Shown piece by piece: positions 42,430-50,887 of a DNA stretch of 64,000 bases. This DNA comes from Candidatus Protochlamydia sp. (GTDB lineage: Bacteria > Chlamydiota > Chlamydiia > Chlamydiales > Parachlamydiaceae). The DNA lies in the NCBI GenBank assembly GCA_013695355.1, contig JACDAQ010000043.1:62001-126000 (forward strand). The letters are read 5' to 3'. The notes beneath the pieces were generated by a model. It saw only the letters and a program-made list of their open reading frames with translations. It ran no database searches and was not told the DNA's origin. Every line of letters starts with the position of its first letter. The first letter of the stretch is position 1. The position numbers and the translations under genes are program-made.

Positions 42430-43348
42430 ATGCCTGACCCTGAAGGGGTTATCGCTAACTTTATATTAAATTCTAAAGGCGTGCTTAATAGCAGATTTTG
42501 CCCCTTATGGCAGGGAAAGCACTCATTTTCCTGAGCAAAGTGAAAATATTCTGAATACACCTTTTAAAGCAGGAAAAGATGAATTAATAGTTTTCAGTTC
42601 AAAAACCAAAAAAACTATGTCAAACGAAAATAAAGAAAAAGCAACACATAATTTGGACCATACAGGCATTAGCCCTACCGGAATAGGCTTTGATGCTTCG
42701 CCAAAAAAGGGATCTTTGGGATTAGCAGGAGAGGGAAATATACATTTCTATTTATGCCGATGCATGAAAAGCAAGCATTACAAAACCGGAAAATCTAGCG
42801 ATGAAACTATACAAATTATGGCTTGGAAAACAGAAGGTCATAGTGCTGCTCTTCCTACGCAAGGGGGAAGTATAAAGGAAGTGGCATTACATGGCTTGCA
42901 AGCAATGACAAAAAAGGGGTTTTTAGCGCCCGATCAAGAACCCGTCCACCCCTCAGGTATTCCAAACCTCAAAGAAGATAAGCTCCCGCCTGAATTACTT
43001 AAGCAAGTTAACAATCTTAATATATAAAAAATAGAAATCAAGGGTGAAGATCTTGAAAAGTCTTACCGCGCCTTAGAAAAAACATTTGCCAGAGGTTCCC
43101 ACTTTGGCCTTCAAGAATTAAAAACCCACCTTACAAATTTGATGAAAGTTGAGGAATTTGAAGAAAAAAAAGAAGCAGAGGATTTACTCGAAGCAATTAA
43201 GGAACACAATAGCAAATCCCTGGCTATAACTGAAAAATATGAATATTCTCTGCTACCCAGATCTCAAGAAGTTATCCTTGATTCTTTAGCCGGTTTATTA
43301 GCTGACAATACTTCATTTCAAACCCCAAATCCCCCCACAGCCTCTTAG
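42430..43348 (+). pseudogene. Unknown cluster protein broken by frameshift and stop
   Basis: The frame starting ATG 42430 reads MPDPEGVIANFILNSKGVL, then hits a shift: deleting one base near 42487 restores IADFAPYGRESTHFPEQSE and joins smoothly to a long frame through 43024. There an in-frame TAA (43025) interrupts, after which the same frame continues as KIEIKGEDLEKSYRALEKTF to the true stop at 43348. The whole would be about 305 residues: a beta-prone N-terminal part with HFYLCRCM, then a coiled-coil C-terminus. No family known. Two independent lesions make a pseudogene likely; partial products from ATG 42617 could still be made. Confidence 0.62.
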
Positions 43349-43431
43349 GGTTTTGTCATTAAGATTTTTTAAAAACAGTCCTTTCCTCAAAACGTTTAGT
43401 GACGTTTACAAGAGTGATTTTCAAAGTGCTG

Positions 43432-43962
43432 TCAGGCATCTTTTTTTGGGATGGCATAAGCAAAAAAAGCCAACGTAATCCCAAAGAAAATTAAGTTGAT
43501 CCCGACTAAGAGTCCTAATACCCAAAAAGCAGTTCCAGGCCAACCTGAAATGATGATTGCTGCCATTATTAGCGACAGTACTCCATTCAGTACCAGCAAA
43601 CTCCAGCGTCTGGAATGGCGCCAACGAACACCTAAATAAATTTTGGCTAAGCCATCAATAATGAAAAAAAAGATCAGTAGTAATGTCAGCGATATGACTC
43701 CTTCTATCGGAAAAATTAAAAGTAACAATCCAAAGACTATATATAAAATACTTGTGGCTAGTGTCAGTGCGACACCTTCCTGATTGCGGTTTTTAAATGC
43801 GCGGTAAGCCTGAACGCATCCCCCAAAAAGGATAAACCAACCGATAAATAGCTCTGTGCTTAATGTGGAAATGGTGGGAAGAGCTACGGCAACAAAACCA
43901 AGCAAGGTAATAAGGATGCCTTCTATCAAAAGCAACGTTCGATTGTTTTTTAAAACGTCCAT
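43432..43962 (-). CDS. HdeD-family (DUF308) membrane protein
   Basis: Start at ATG 43962, six bases after GAGG; the longer open frame overlaps the upstream gene. The 176-residue product has six hydrophobic segments in three hairpins (LLLIEGILITLLGFVAVALP, FIGWFILFGGCVQAYRAF, LATSILYIVFGLLLLIFP, LLLIFFFIIDGLAKIYLG, WSLLVLNGVLSLIMAAIII, FWVLGLLVGINLIFFGITL), the DUF308/HdeD pattern. E. coli HdeD relates to acid resistance; in general the role is unknown. It is 16 bases downstream of the serine hydrolase gene and likely in one operon with it. Confidence 0.87.
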   Translation of the reverse strand: MDVLKNNRTLLLIEGILITLLGFVAVALPTISTLSTELFIGWFILFGGCVQAYRAFKNRNQEGVALTLATSILYIVFGLLLLIFPIEGVISLTLLLIFFFIIDGLAKIYLGVRWRHSRRWSLLVLNGVLSLIMAAIIISGWPGTAFWVLGLLVGINLIFFGITLAFFAYAIPKKDA

Positions 43963-43978
43963 GTTAATCCTCATTAAA

Positions 43979-45514
43979 TCAAAGTTTGTTAAAAATATTA
44001 AGCCCATCTTCCAAAAAAGGAATGCTCATTTGATTGGCTGTTCCTTCAGGACCAATTATAAAATTAATGAGAAGTTTTTTATCAGCTTCTACGGCAAGCG
44101 CCGACCACAAAAGTTCAAAGGTATCCCTATTCCAGGGTTCAAGAATAAAAGGGGTTGCTTTAGAACCCAAAATCATTTGCAGCTTATCTTCCTGCAACAC
44201 CACTTCTATTTTCCCATAAAGCTCATTAAAAAAAATGCCAACATATTTTTCCAGCGGGAGGTGGGCTTCCGGGTCTTTGGGCTTCACATCTTTTCCCTTT
44301 TGCTGCCTTTCCAAAATAATTTGATCTTCTAGGAGGTCCTGGCTCCAGTCTTTGACTATTTTTTGATAGTATAAATCAAAAAATTGCATCGCTAAAGCTT
44401 TGCTAAGATTGTTATTGGCACAATTTGTCAGAACAACTATGCCCAGGTTTTCTTGAGGAATAAAGGCCAGCATGCTGCTGAATCCTGCCGTGGCCCCATC
44501 ATGCCAAATAATCGGATAGGGTGAGTATTCTCTTATACACCAACCCAATCCATAATAATTATCAGAATCAAAAAAATTACCCGCATAAATATAACGTCGA
44601 TAAGTTCTTTCCAGGCTGCCTTTGCTGATCAATGGTGCATCATTAAAAACTCCTTTATTTAGTTGGAATTTTAACCATTGATTCATGTCATTGACTGTCG
44701 AATTGATCCCTCCCGCGGGACCAAATAGGGAGTATTCATTTAAGAAAGGATACTCATCTGGTATTTTTCTTGTTTGCCCGCCCACCCGCCTGTGAAGTTG
44801 GCTTGCATTTTTATAAGCGAGAAAATTCTTTAAACCAGTATTGCTATTTTTCATTCCTAAGGGTTCTAGTAATCGTTCTTTGACCATTTTTTCCCAGGAA
44901 AGCCCTGTGACAGCACTTAATATTTCACCCGCCACCAGGAAGAAAGAATTTTGATAAGCAAAAGTTGAACGAAAGCTAGCAACTGGTTTGATATAGCGTA
45001 AGTGCCTGATCATTTGTAACCTTGAGGCCCCGAAATACGATTGAGCATCTCCGGCATTAGGCGAGAGGCCGCTCCTTTGGGCGAGTAAATCCTGAATTTG
45101 AAATGCCCTGGTGGCCCAGGGATCGAATAGGACAAAATCAGGGAATCGGTCTATCACGGGTTCATCCCATTCGATATTTTCTTCATCCACCATCATAGCA
45201 ATTAAAGAAGAAGTAAAAGACTTTGTAATGGACCCAATTTGAAAAAGTGTATCGCTATTTACTTTGGCAGATTCCCCGAGTTCCTTGACGCCAAATCCTT
45301 TTGAAAGGATGGTTTGATTGTTTTTGACGATGCCTATAGCCATTCCGGGAACTTGCCAGGCAGACATAGCTTGTTCGGCGTAAAATGAAAATTCCTTTAA
45401 AAATTCTTCAGAAAGCGTTCCATTAGTCTTATTGGTTTGAACAACATTTTGAGCTGCATGCAAATTAAAAAATGATAATCCAGTAATCAACCAAAAGAAA
45501 AATTTATTCAACAT
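43979..45514 (-). CDS. Secreted serine hydrolase (class C beta-lactamase fold)
   Basis: Start at ATG 45514, which follows AAGAGG by six bases and opens a signal peptide (FFFWLITGLSFFNLHA). The product is 511 residues. The active-site triad is complete: SITK at 95-98, YQN at 187-189 and HDG at 338-340. Residues about 410-505 form the C-terminal DUF3471-like beta domain common in these esterase/peptidase enzymes. It has no membrane tail, unlike the paralogue at 2753-4651, so it should be periplasmic or secreted. Whether it acts on D-amino acid peptides, esters or beta-lactams cannot be told. Confidence 0.9.
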   Translation of the reverse strand: MLNKFFFWLITGLSFFNLHAAQNVVQTNKTNGTLSEEFLKEFSFYAEQAMSAWQVPGMAIGIVKNNQTILSKGFGVKELGESAKVNSDTLFQIGSITKSFTSSLIAMMVDEENIEWDEPVIDRFPDFVLFDPWATRAFQIQDLLAQRSGLSPNAGDAQSYFGASRLQMIRHLRYIKPVASFRSTFAYQNSFFLVAGEILSAVTGLSWEKMVKERLLEPLGMKNSNTGLKNFLAYKNASQLHRRVGGQTRKIPDEYPFLNEYSLFGPAGGINSTVNDMNQWLKFQLNKGVFNDAPLISKGSLERTYRRYIYAGNFFDSDNYYGLGWCIREYSPYPIIWHDGATAGFSSMLAFIPQENLGIVVLTNCANNNLSKALAMQFFDLYYQKIVKDWSQDLLEDQIILERQQKGKDVKPKDPEAHLPLEKYVGIFFNELYGKIEVVLQEDKLQMILGSKATPFILEPWNRDTFELLWSALAVEADKKLLINFIIGPEGTANQMSIPFLEDGLNIFNKL

Positions 45515-45715
45515 GGCGGGCCTCTTAACTATTTGTGTCATTAAAATTTTTTTATAGCTGAGGCAGAAATTGAAAGAAACATTTTACGTCGAGCAGCAAC
45601 CTAAACTGCCTAACAATAGCCCTAATTACCACTCTTGTTTTATTTTGAATTCATTTTTGTTAAGTAAAATAATGAAAACATCACCTTATCTTACGAAGGG
45701 AGTAATAGAATGGTC

Positions 45716-45767
45716 GCCCAGTGGAAGCAACTCCGGGAGCGGTAATAACGCAGCACTGGGGAAAGGG
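45716..45767. other. GC-rich structured island in intergenic DNA
   Basis: CCCAGTG pairs with CACTGGG over a loop containing CTCCGGGAG, and GCCC with GGGC outside it. The stretch is clearly richer in GC than the surrounding 45515-45922 spacer. A short open frame crosses it but has no ribosome site. It may be a small RNA or remnant of a mobile element. Confidence 0.35.
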
Positions 45768-45922
45768 CAGCCAAATATACTGCATTTTGGCTAAATTCGA
45801 ATTGATTAAAGCCGAAATCTAAATATTAATAATATTTTAAATATGTAATTTGATGTCGCGGAAAAAATAATAATTTATATATATGCTCTTATGAACCAAA
45901 AATAACTTATATCCGAGGTAGA

Positions 45923-46894
45923 GTGGAAGAGACAGATTGCGTTATTGGGATTGATCTTGGGGGGACTAAAATAGAAATGGGACTTGTTTCGTCCACAGGA
46001 AAAGTCATTCAATCTATCAGATATCTGACCGATTCTCAAGGTGGCACTTTAGCAATTCAAGAGCAGCTGCTTGAAGGATTTCGCGAATTAACCCGTCTGG
46101 CAGACTCCTTAACAGTCAAGGGGATAGGGATAGGGGTAGCCGGACAGATTGATATGGACAATAGAAAGGTTATTTTTGCTCCAAATTTGCCCGGATGGCA
46201 AGAAGTTCAATTAGGGGAAAATTTAGAAAGAGAAACAGGTTTGCCTGTTCATCTTATCAATGATGTAAGGGCCATTACATTGGGGGAATGGATCTTTGGA
46301 GCTGGTGTAGGCTATAAAAATCTTGTCTGTGTCATTATTGGAACAGGCATTGGAGGCGGAATTGTCTGTAACGGGAGCTTGCAGGCTGGATGCAGCAATA
46401 CTTTTGGTGAAATAGGCCATATGACCATTGATTTTCGGGGCCCTGTTTGCACTTGTGGAAACAGGGGCTGTCTGGAAGTCTATGCCGGGGGCTGGGGCAT
46501 AGCCAGACAGGCAAAAGATTCAATAGGGTTTTATGGCGAAGCCGGAAAATTTCTTTTAGAAGAAGCGAACGGGGATAAGGAGGCAATCACTGCCAAAACG
46601 GTCGTCAGTGCCTACAGAAAAAATGACAAATTAGCTCAAATCATGATCGAACGCGTAAAAACAACCTTGGTAGCAGGCTGTGCAAATCTAATTAACGCCT
46701 TTAACCCTTGCTGCCTTATTCTCGGGGGCGGAGTTATTGTGGGATTACCTGAGCTTATCCCCTGGGTCCGGATGGGGGTTAAAGATTTTGCACTAAAAGC
46801 ATCTGCAGGGAATCTTAAGGTAGTAGAAGCAAAGCTAGGAAAAGAGGGCGGGGTGATTGGAGCGGCTGTTTTTGCCATGCAAAAATTAAAGTGA
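45923..46894 (+). CDS. ROK-family sugar kinase, probable glucokinase
   Basis: A 323-residue ROK kinase with GTG start (GAGG four bases upstream). The ATP loop is IGIDLGGTKIEMGL; the sugar site includes INDVRAITLGEW (catalytic Asp) and GEIGHM; the zinc signature C-x-C-G-x2-G-C-x-E is CTCGNRGCLE at about 176-185. There is no helix-turn-helix N-terminus, so it is a kinase and not a NagC/Mlc-type repressor. Environmental chlamydiae are reported to have glucokinase, so glucose is the probable substrate, giving glucose-6-phosphate for glycolysis; N-acetylmannosamine is an alternative. Confidence 0.88.
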   Translation: MEETDCVIGIDLGGTKIEMGLVSSTGKVIQSIRYLTDSQGGTLAIQEQLLEGFRELTRLADSLTVKGIGIGVAGQIDMDNRKVIFAPNLPGWQEVQLGENLERETGLPVHLINDVRAITLGEWIFGAGVGYKNLVCVIIGTGIGGGIVCNGSLQAGCSNTFGEIGHMTIDFRGPVCTCGNRGCLEVYAGGWGIARQAKDSIGFYGEAGKFLLEEANGDKEAITAKTVVSAYRKNDKLAQIMIERVKTTLVAGCANLINAFNPCCLILGGGVIVGLPELIPWVRMGVKDFALKASAGNLKVVEAKLGKEGGVIGAAVFAMQKLK

Positions 46895-47067
46895 CTTTCA
46901 TTCAATCAAGACATGTTAGTTCTTATTAAAAGTTGCTAAGATTTAAAAAATGACTAAATTAGCAATTTAGGCTTATTTGATCATCTTAAGAAATGATAAA
47001 GGATAGTGATAGATACGTTATATGATTTAGTCAATTAGACACTAGAATGAAAGGCGTGATTAATTTA

Positions 47068-47092
47068 GCGCCCGGAAAGAATTTCCGGGCGC
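47068..47092 (-). terminator. Hairpin downstream of first paralogue
   Basis: Perfect 11-bp stem GCGCCCGGAAA / TTTCCGGGCGC with a 3-base loop, 25 bases past the stop of the gene at 47117. No T run; the same GCGCCCGG hairpin recurs after the other two paralogues, so it was probably duplicated with them. Confidence 0.65.
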
Positions 47093-47116
47093 ACTAAGTC
47101 ATGAGTGACTTAAATA

Positions 47117-47722
47117 TTAGTCAACTACAAATGAAGCCGTTGCACTATAGACATTATGCTTTAAAGGGACATCTAGGTTAATAAAATTATAAGAGTTTTT
47201 ATCGCCTCGACCGCTTACCAGCAATCTGTCGCCCACTTTCCAATCTTCTGTTGAGAAGGTATTATAAAAGCTAAATTCCCAAACGGAATTGTCGCTTAAC
47301 TTAATAAATTTCCCTTTCTCTCTAACTTCAGAAATTGTGAGCCCAGTTTTAGGAGAGTTGACTACGTCAAAGATAACATAAGGTTCAACTCTGTTATCAA
47401 TTTTATCATTAACCACTCGTTTAACCGCTAAGATTAATTTTTCCTTATGCGAATGAGGGCTAAATACGACCGCATCCCCTGCGTGCCATTCATTCATGGC
47501 ATTATCATCGCGGGTTTTATAGTCGATAACATGCAATATCGCTCCGTTGGCCAGTTTGATTTGACCATTGAGCATTGCTTTGTTATACCCTAAGGAGATA
47601 TCGGATATAACCTCTTGGTAAACCGGCAAGTTGCCTTTTGTTGGTGCAGCTTGCACTTGAGGAATCTGAACTGTAAACAGTGCCAATAAAAGCGTTAATG
47701 CCATCATTTTGATGTTTTTCAT
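47117..47722 (-). CDS. Exported protein, paralogue 1 of 3
   Basis: A 201-residue protein with a signal peptide (MALTLLLALFTVQIPQVQA) and ribosome site GGGAG before the ATG. The mature domain is beta-rich with the family core PVYQEVISDISLGYN, IDYKTRDDNAMNEWHAGD, VEPYVIFDVVNSPKT and WKVGDRLLVSG, ending in HNVYSATASFVVD. It is most similar to paralogue 3 (49821), almost line by line, and less to paralogue 2. The repeated pattern of short strands and WxxGD turns suggests a small beta-barrel or OB-like fold. Function unknown; no known family recognised. Confidence 0.8.
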   Translation of the reverse strand: MKNIKMMALTLLLALFTVQIPQVQAAPTKGNLPVYQEVISDISLGYNKAMLNGQIKLANGAILHVIDYKTRDDNAMNEWHAGDAVVFSPHSHKEKLILAVKRVVNDKIDNRVEPYVIFDVVNSPKTGLTISEVREKGKFIKLSDNSVWEFSFYNTFSTEDWKVGDRLLVSGRGDKNSYNFINLDVPLKHNVYSATASFVVD

Positions 47723-47995
47723 TGTATTCTCCCGGTTTAAGGTTTAAAAAAAACGACTCGCTATTCAACCTAAAATAAGCAAGCCTTTGTCATTTAAGAG
47801 TGATTAAGAAAGATCTTTTGAGAAATTTCGGTTTCACCATCAACTGTCAAGTGCGATTATTTTCCTCATCTTCTTTTTTCGCAAGCTTAAATTTCATTTT
47901 TTTTTCTGCGAATTTTATTTTACTGCTCTTACTATGTTGTCAGCTTGTTTTTTTGTTTAATAAAAAAAACAAATTTTTCTGCCTAGTATTCGGTA

Positions 47996-48046
47996 GAGGG
48001 GCGCTTTCTTAAAAAAAGCGCCTCGAAAAATATATTTCCGGGCGCT
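47996..48046 (-). terminator. Hairpin pair downstream of second paralogue
   Basis: GGCGCTTT / AAAGCGCC (48000-48022), followed by a GCGCC / GGCGC arm to about 48046 that is a worn version of the GCGCCCGGAAA hairpin at 47068. It sits 16 bases past the gene stop. Confidence 0.5.
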
Positions 48047-48062
48047 TTAAGCAGTGCATTAT

Positions 48063-48668
48063 TCAATCCATGACAAATGATCCGATAGCGCTATAGACAC
48101 TGTGCTTTAGGGGCACGTCTAGGTTGATCAAAGTGTAGGAATTATTATCGTTGGGGCCATTTACAAGCACTCTTTCGCCTACGCTCCATTCCTCAGTGGT
48201 AAATGAATTGTAAAAGCTGAAATCCCACCGGGAATTATCACTTAATTGGATAGATTTTCCTTTATCATTGATTTCGATAATTGCACGCGCTGTTTTGGGC
48301 GAGTTAATGCTGTCAAAAATTACGTAGGGCTCTGCCTCATTTTCAACACGCTCATAAAACAAACGATTTACAGCCATGATAAGCTTTTCTTTTTGAACAT
48401 GCGGTGTGAATGCAAGTGCATCTCCAGCCCGCCATTTACTCATGCTGGTATCGTCACGCGTCTTATAATCAATTATATTTAAAATTGCACCGCTGACCAA
48501 TTTGATCCGGCCATTGAGCATCCCCTCGTTATATTCTAAGGCTATGTCTGATATAACTTCTTGATAGGGTGGCAAAAGGGCGGTTTCATTACCGGCGTGC
48601 AGCCTTGTTAATTGAATCGTGCATGCAGCTAACGCAAGTATTAACATGCCCGCTTTAATATTCTTCAT
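48063..48668 (-). CDS. Exported protein, paralogue 2 of 3
   Basis: Start at ATG 48668 behind GGGAG, as in the two other copies. The 201-residue product has a signal peptide (AGMLILALAACTIQLTRLHA) and the same core motifs (PPYQEVISDIALEYN, IDYKTRDDTSMSKWRAGD, EPYVIFDSINSPKT, WSVGERVLVNG, HSVYSAIGSFVMD). It is the most divergent of the three. It follows the DUF1207 protein gene by 31 bases in the same direction and is probably co-transcribed with it. Confidence 0.8.
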   Translation of the reverse strand: MKNIKAGMLILALAACTIQLTRLHAGNETALLPPYQEVISDIALEYNEGMLNGRIKLVSGAILNIIDYKTRDDTSMSKWRAGDALAFTPHVQKEKLIMAVNRLFYERVENEAEPYVIFDSINSPKTARAIIEINDKGKSIQLSDNSRWDFSFYNSFTTEEWSVGERVLVNGPNDNNSYTLINLDVPLKHSVYSAIGSFVMD

Positions 48669-48699
48669 CGTGTTCTCCCGGTTGGGTTTAAATGACTTC

Positions 48700-49545
48700 T
48701 TAATAACCATACAAAAGCTTCAATGCGATGTAGCTTGTTCTTTGCCTTGAAAATTGCCCTTCTTCAGAATGGCCTTCGTGGCCTTCAAGGTAGACTCGTA
48801 ATTTATGCCCGTATAATTTATCCCACTGGTATCCAATTGCAACATTGCTTTCCACATGCCAATGATTGTTTTCAGTATTTGTAAAGTAAGCTGCTATATA
48901 GGGTACGGCTTCAACATTCCACACTTTTAATTTGTAATAATTGAAATGATAATTAAACCCGTAAAATAGTCCGTTAGGTTTAATTTTAAAGCTATCGTCC
49001 GAACGGATTACCCTTGAAAACCCTAGGAAGGCTGTAAGCTGAGGGGTAAAATCATAAGCCAATGTTAAATCAATCACCTCCATACTTGGATTCAAGCGCT
49101 TGATTTGTCTATTTTCCAATAGGAATTCATCGCCTAAATGGGATGATTCGTGGTATAGGCGCAATTTTGCGGAAAAGCCGTGCTTAATATATGTTAAGGG
49201 CAGAGCGACGAAATAATCGGCATTGATCAAAGAAAGTGATTTAGCCCGTGCTTCAAATATTGCCCAAACGCATGCTTCAATCCCCAAATACAAATGACTA
49301 CATGATGGGGTGTTGAATTGGTATAAAGAAAATTGATCCCCAATGGATACTGGAAGGCAGTCTGTTTTAAATACCCTATCGTAGGATCTATATCCAGCGG
49401 AATATCCAATGATATGGGGCTGCGCGAGCATCGTTGGAAAAAACGCATTTAATTCAGGCAAAAAATTCTCTTCTTCAGAAGATGGCTCGGCCTGAAGAAA
49501 GGAAAAAGATAAAAATATAATAAAGTAAGTCAGTAGATTTTTCAT
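48700..49545 (-). CDS. DUF1207-like outer membrane protein
   Basis: Start at ATG 49545 (GAGG nine bases upstream) opening a signal peptide (LLTYFIIFLSFSFLQA). The 281-residue product has the DUF1207 pattern as I remember it: SLINADYFVALPLTY, then SAKLRLYHESSHLGDEFLLE. It ends in alternating strands and a C-terminal LLYGY, which fits an outer-membrane beta-barrel. Function of the family is unknown. It lies between the second and third paralogues of the exported family and is upstream of paralogue 2 in a likely two-gene operon. Confidence 0.75.
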   Translation of the reverse strand: MKNLLTYFIIFLSFSFLQAEPSSEEENFLPELNAFFPTMLAQPHIIGYSAGYRSYDRVFKTDCLPVSIGDQFSLYQFNTPSCSHLYLGIEACVWAIFEARAKSLSLINADYFVALPLTYIKHGFSAKLRLYHESSHLGDEFLLENRQIKRLNPSMEVIDLTLAYDFTPQLTAFLGFSRVIRSDDSFKIKPNGLFYGFNYHFNYYKLKVWNVEAVPYIAAYFTNTENNHWHVESNVAIGYQWDKLYGHKLRVYLEGHEGHSEEGQFSRQRTSYIALKLLYGY

Positions 49546-49773
49546 ATTCGCGATCCTCTTGTTCAATCTAAAAGATAAATATTTATATTTTGTACCCCAA
49601 ATATGAAGTGCTTTTGAGGTAACAATCAGTGTCTATGGATCAATTATGGAAAAATACTGTCCTTAATCTATACCCAATGGGTATAAACCCATACTGATCC
49701 CGCAGCATAGCGCGGCCAGGTTGATCCTAAATGCTTACAGGCTGCCTGGTACGATATGGGGGATTTCACATTA

Positions 49774-49798
49774 GCGCCCGGAATGACTTCCGAGGCGC
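49774..49798 (-). terminator. Hairpin downstream of third paralogue
   Basis: GCGCCCGGAA / TTCCGAGGCGC with a 4-base loop and one bulge, 22 bases past the stop of the gene at 49821. It is a diverged copy of the hairpin at 47068. Confidence 0.6.
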
Positions 49799-49820
49799 GT
49801 TAGAGATGAAGCACTTATGT

Positions 49821-50426
49821 TTAGTCAATGACAAATGATGCCGTTGCGCTATAAACATTATGCTTTAATGGGACATCCATGTTAATAAAGTTGTAACTAT
49901 TTTTATCTCCATGGCCGCTTACAAGCACTCTATCACCTACTTTCCATTCTTCGGTGGAAAAGGTATTATAAAAGCTGAATTCCCAAACGGAATGGTCGCT
50001 TAATTTAATAAATTTTCCTTTTTCTCTCATTTCAGTAATTGTAAGCATTGTTTTAGGCAAATGGGCTATGTCAAAGATAACATAGGGTTCCACTCTTTCA
50101 TCTAACCGGCCATTTGCAACTCTTTTAACTGCCAAAATTAGCTTTTCTTTATGCGAATAGGGGCTGAAAACGAGTGCGTCGCCTGCGTGCCATTCGTTCA
50201 TGGCATTATCATCGCGGGTTTTGTAATCGATAAGATGCAAAAGCGCTCCGTTGGCCAGTTTTATATGGCCAGTGAGCATTGCCTTGTTATATCCTAATGA
50301 AATATCGGAAATAACCTCTTCATAAACCGGCAAGCTGCCTTTTGTATTTGCCGCTTGCGCTTGAGGAAAGTGAATAGTAAACAGTACAAATAAAAGCGAA
50401 AACGCCATCATTTTAATGCTTTTCAT
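49821..50426 (-). CDS. Exported protein, paralogue 3 of 3
   Basis: Start at ATG 50426 behind GGGAG. The 201-residue product (signal peptide MMAFSLLFVLFTIHFPQAQA) matches paralogue 1 over its whole length with few substitutions (PVYEEVISDISLGYN, NAMNEWHAGDALVFSP, WEFSFYNTFSTEEWKVGD). About 150 bases of upstream DNA also match the region upstream of paralogue 1, showing a recent duplication that included the promoter. An AGAACCTG palindrome interrupts this upstream copy at 50509-50553 but not that of paralogue 1. Confidence 0.8.
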   Translation of the reverse strand: MKSIKMMAFSLLFVLFTIHFPQAQAANTKGSLPVYEEVISDISLGYNKAMLTGHIKLANGALLHLIDYKTRDDNAMNEWHAGDALVFSPYSHKEKLILAVKRVANGRLDERVEPYVIFDIAHLPKTMLTITEMREKGKFIKLSDHSVWEFSFYNTFSTEEWKVGDRVLVSGHGDKNSYNFINMDVPLKHNVYSATASFVID

Positions 50427-50508
50427 TGTCTTCTCCCGGTTTAAGGTTTTAAAATGCAAGCCAGCTATTCAACCTAAATAGACAAGCTTTGAGACTGGAC
50501 AGTGCTTT

Positions 50509-50553
50509 AGAACCTGTTCAAAATCATCCGATCGAAGATTTTGAGCAGGTTAT
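50509..50553. repeat. AGAACCTG-family palindrome in a duplicated promoter region
   Basis: AACCTGTTCAAAATC pairs with GATTTTGAGCAGGTT (15 bp, one G-U) around ATCCGATCGAA. The flanking DNA aligns with the region upstream of paralogue 1 (about 47770-47830), which lacks the palindrome. This pair represents a filled and an empty site. The rest of the 50427-50887 spacer is AT-rich and shows nothing else. Confidence 0.7.
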
Positions 50554-50887
50554 TAGAAAGAACTTTTGAGTTATTCCAATTCACTTGCCGGCGTCACTTG
50601 AGATTATTTTCCTCATGCTAATTTTTAACAAGTTTAAATTTCCTTATCCTTTTTAAAAATTTTAAAATAAGCCTTTAGGATATAGTAAGAAGGTTTATTT
50701 TTTTTTATAGAAAATTAATTACTTTACTTGACCATTCCAAGAATATTCTTGAAGGCTGAATTCATATCATTAAAAAATCTTGCAAAATCACTTTATTCAA
50801 TCAAGCACTAATGGAATTTACGGGAAATAGGACTATTCATTAATAGAAAAATATTTTATATATAAAAAAAATTAGCCGAGGTGAAAT

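Noticed and set aside
45570-45794. Open frame of 74 codons between serine hydrolase and ROK kinase
   Set aside because: TTG-type start without ribosome site, odd composition, and it crosses the GC-rich structured island.
47800-48012. Hydrophobic 70-codon frame antisense in the spacer between paralogues
   Set aside because: It lies in the duplicated upstream region of paralogue 1; the frame is not kept in the sister region near 50580 and the hydrophobicity follows from T-rich DNA.
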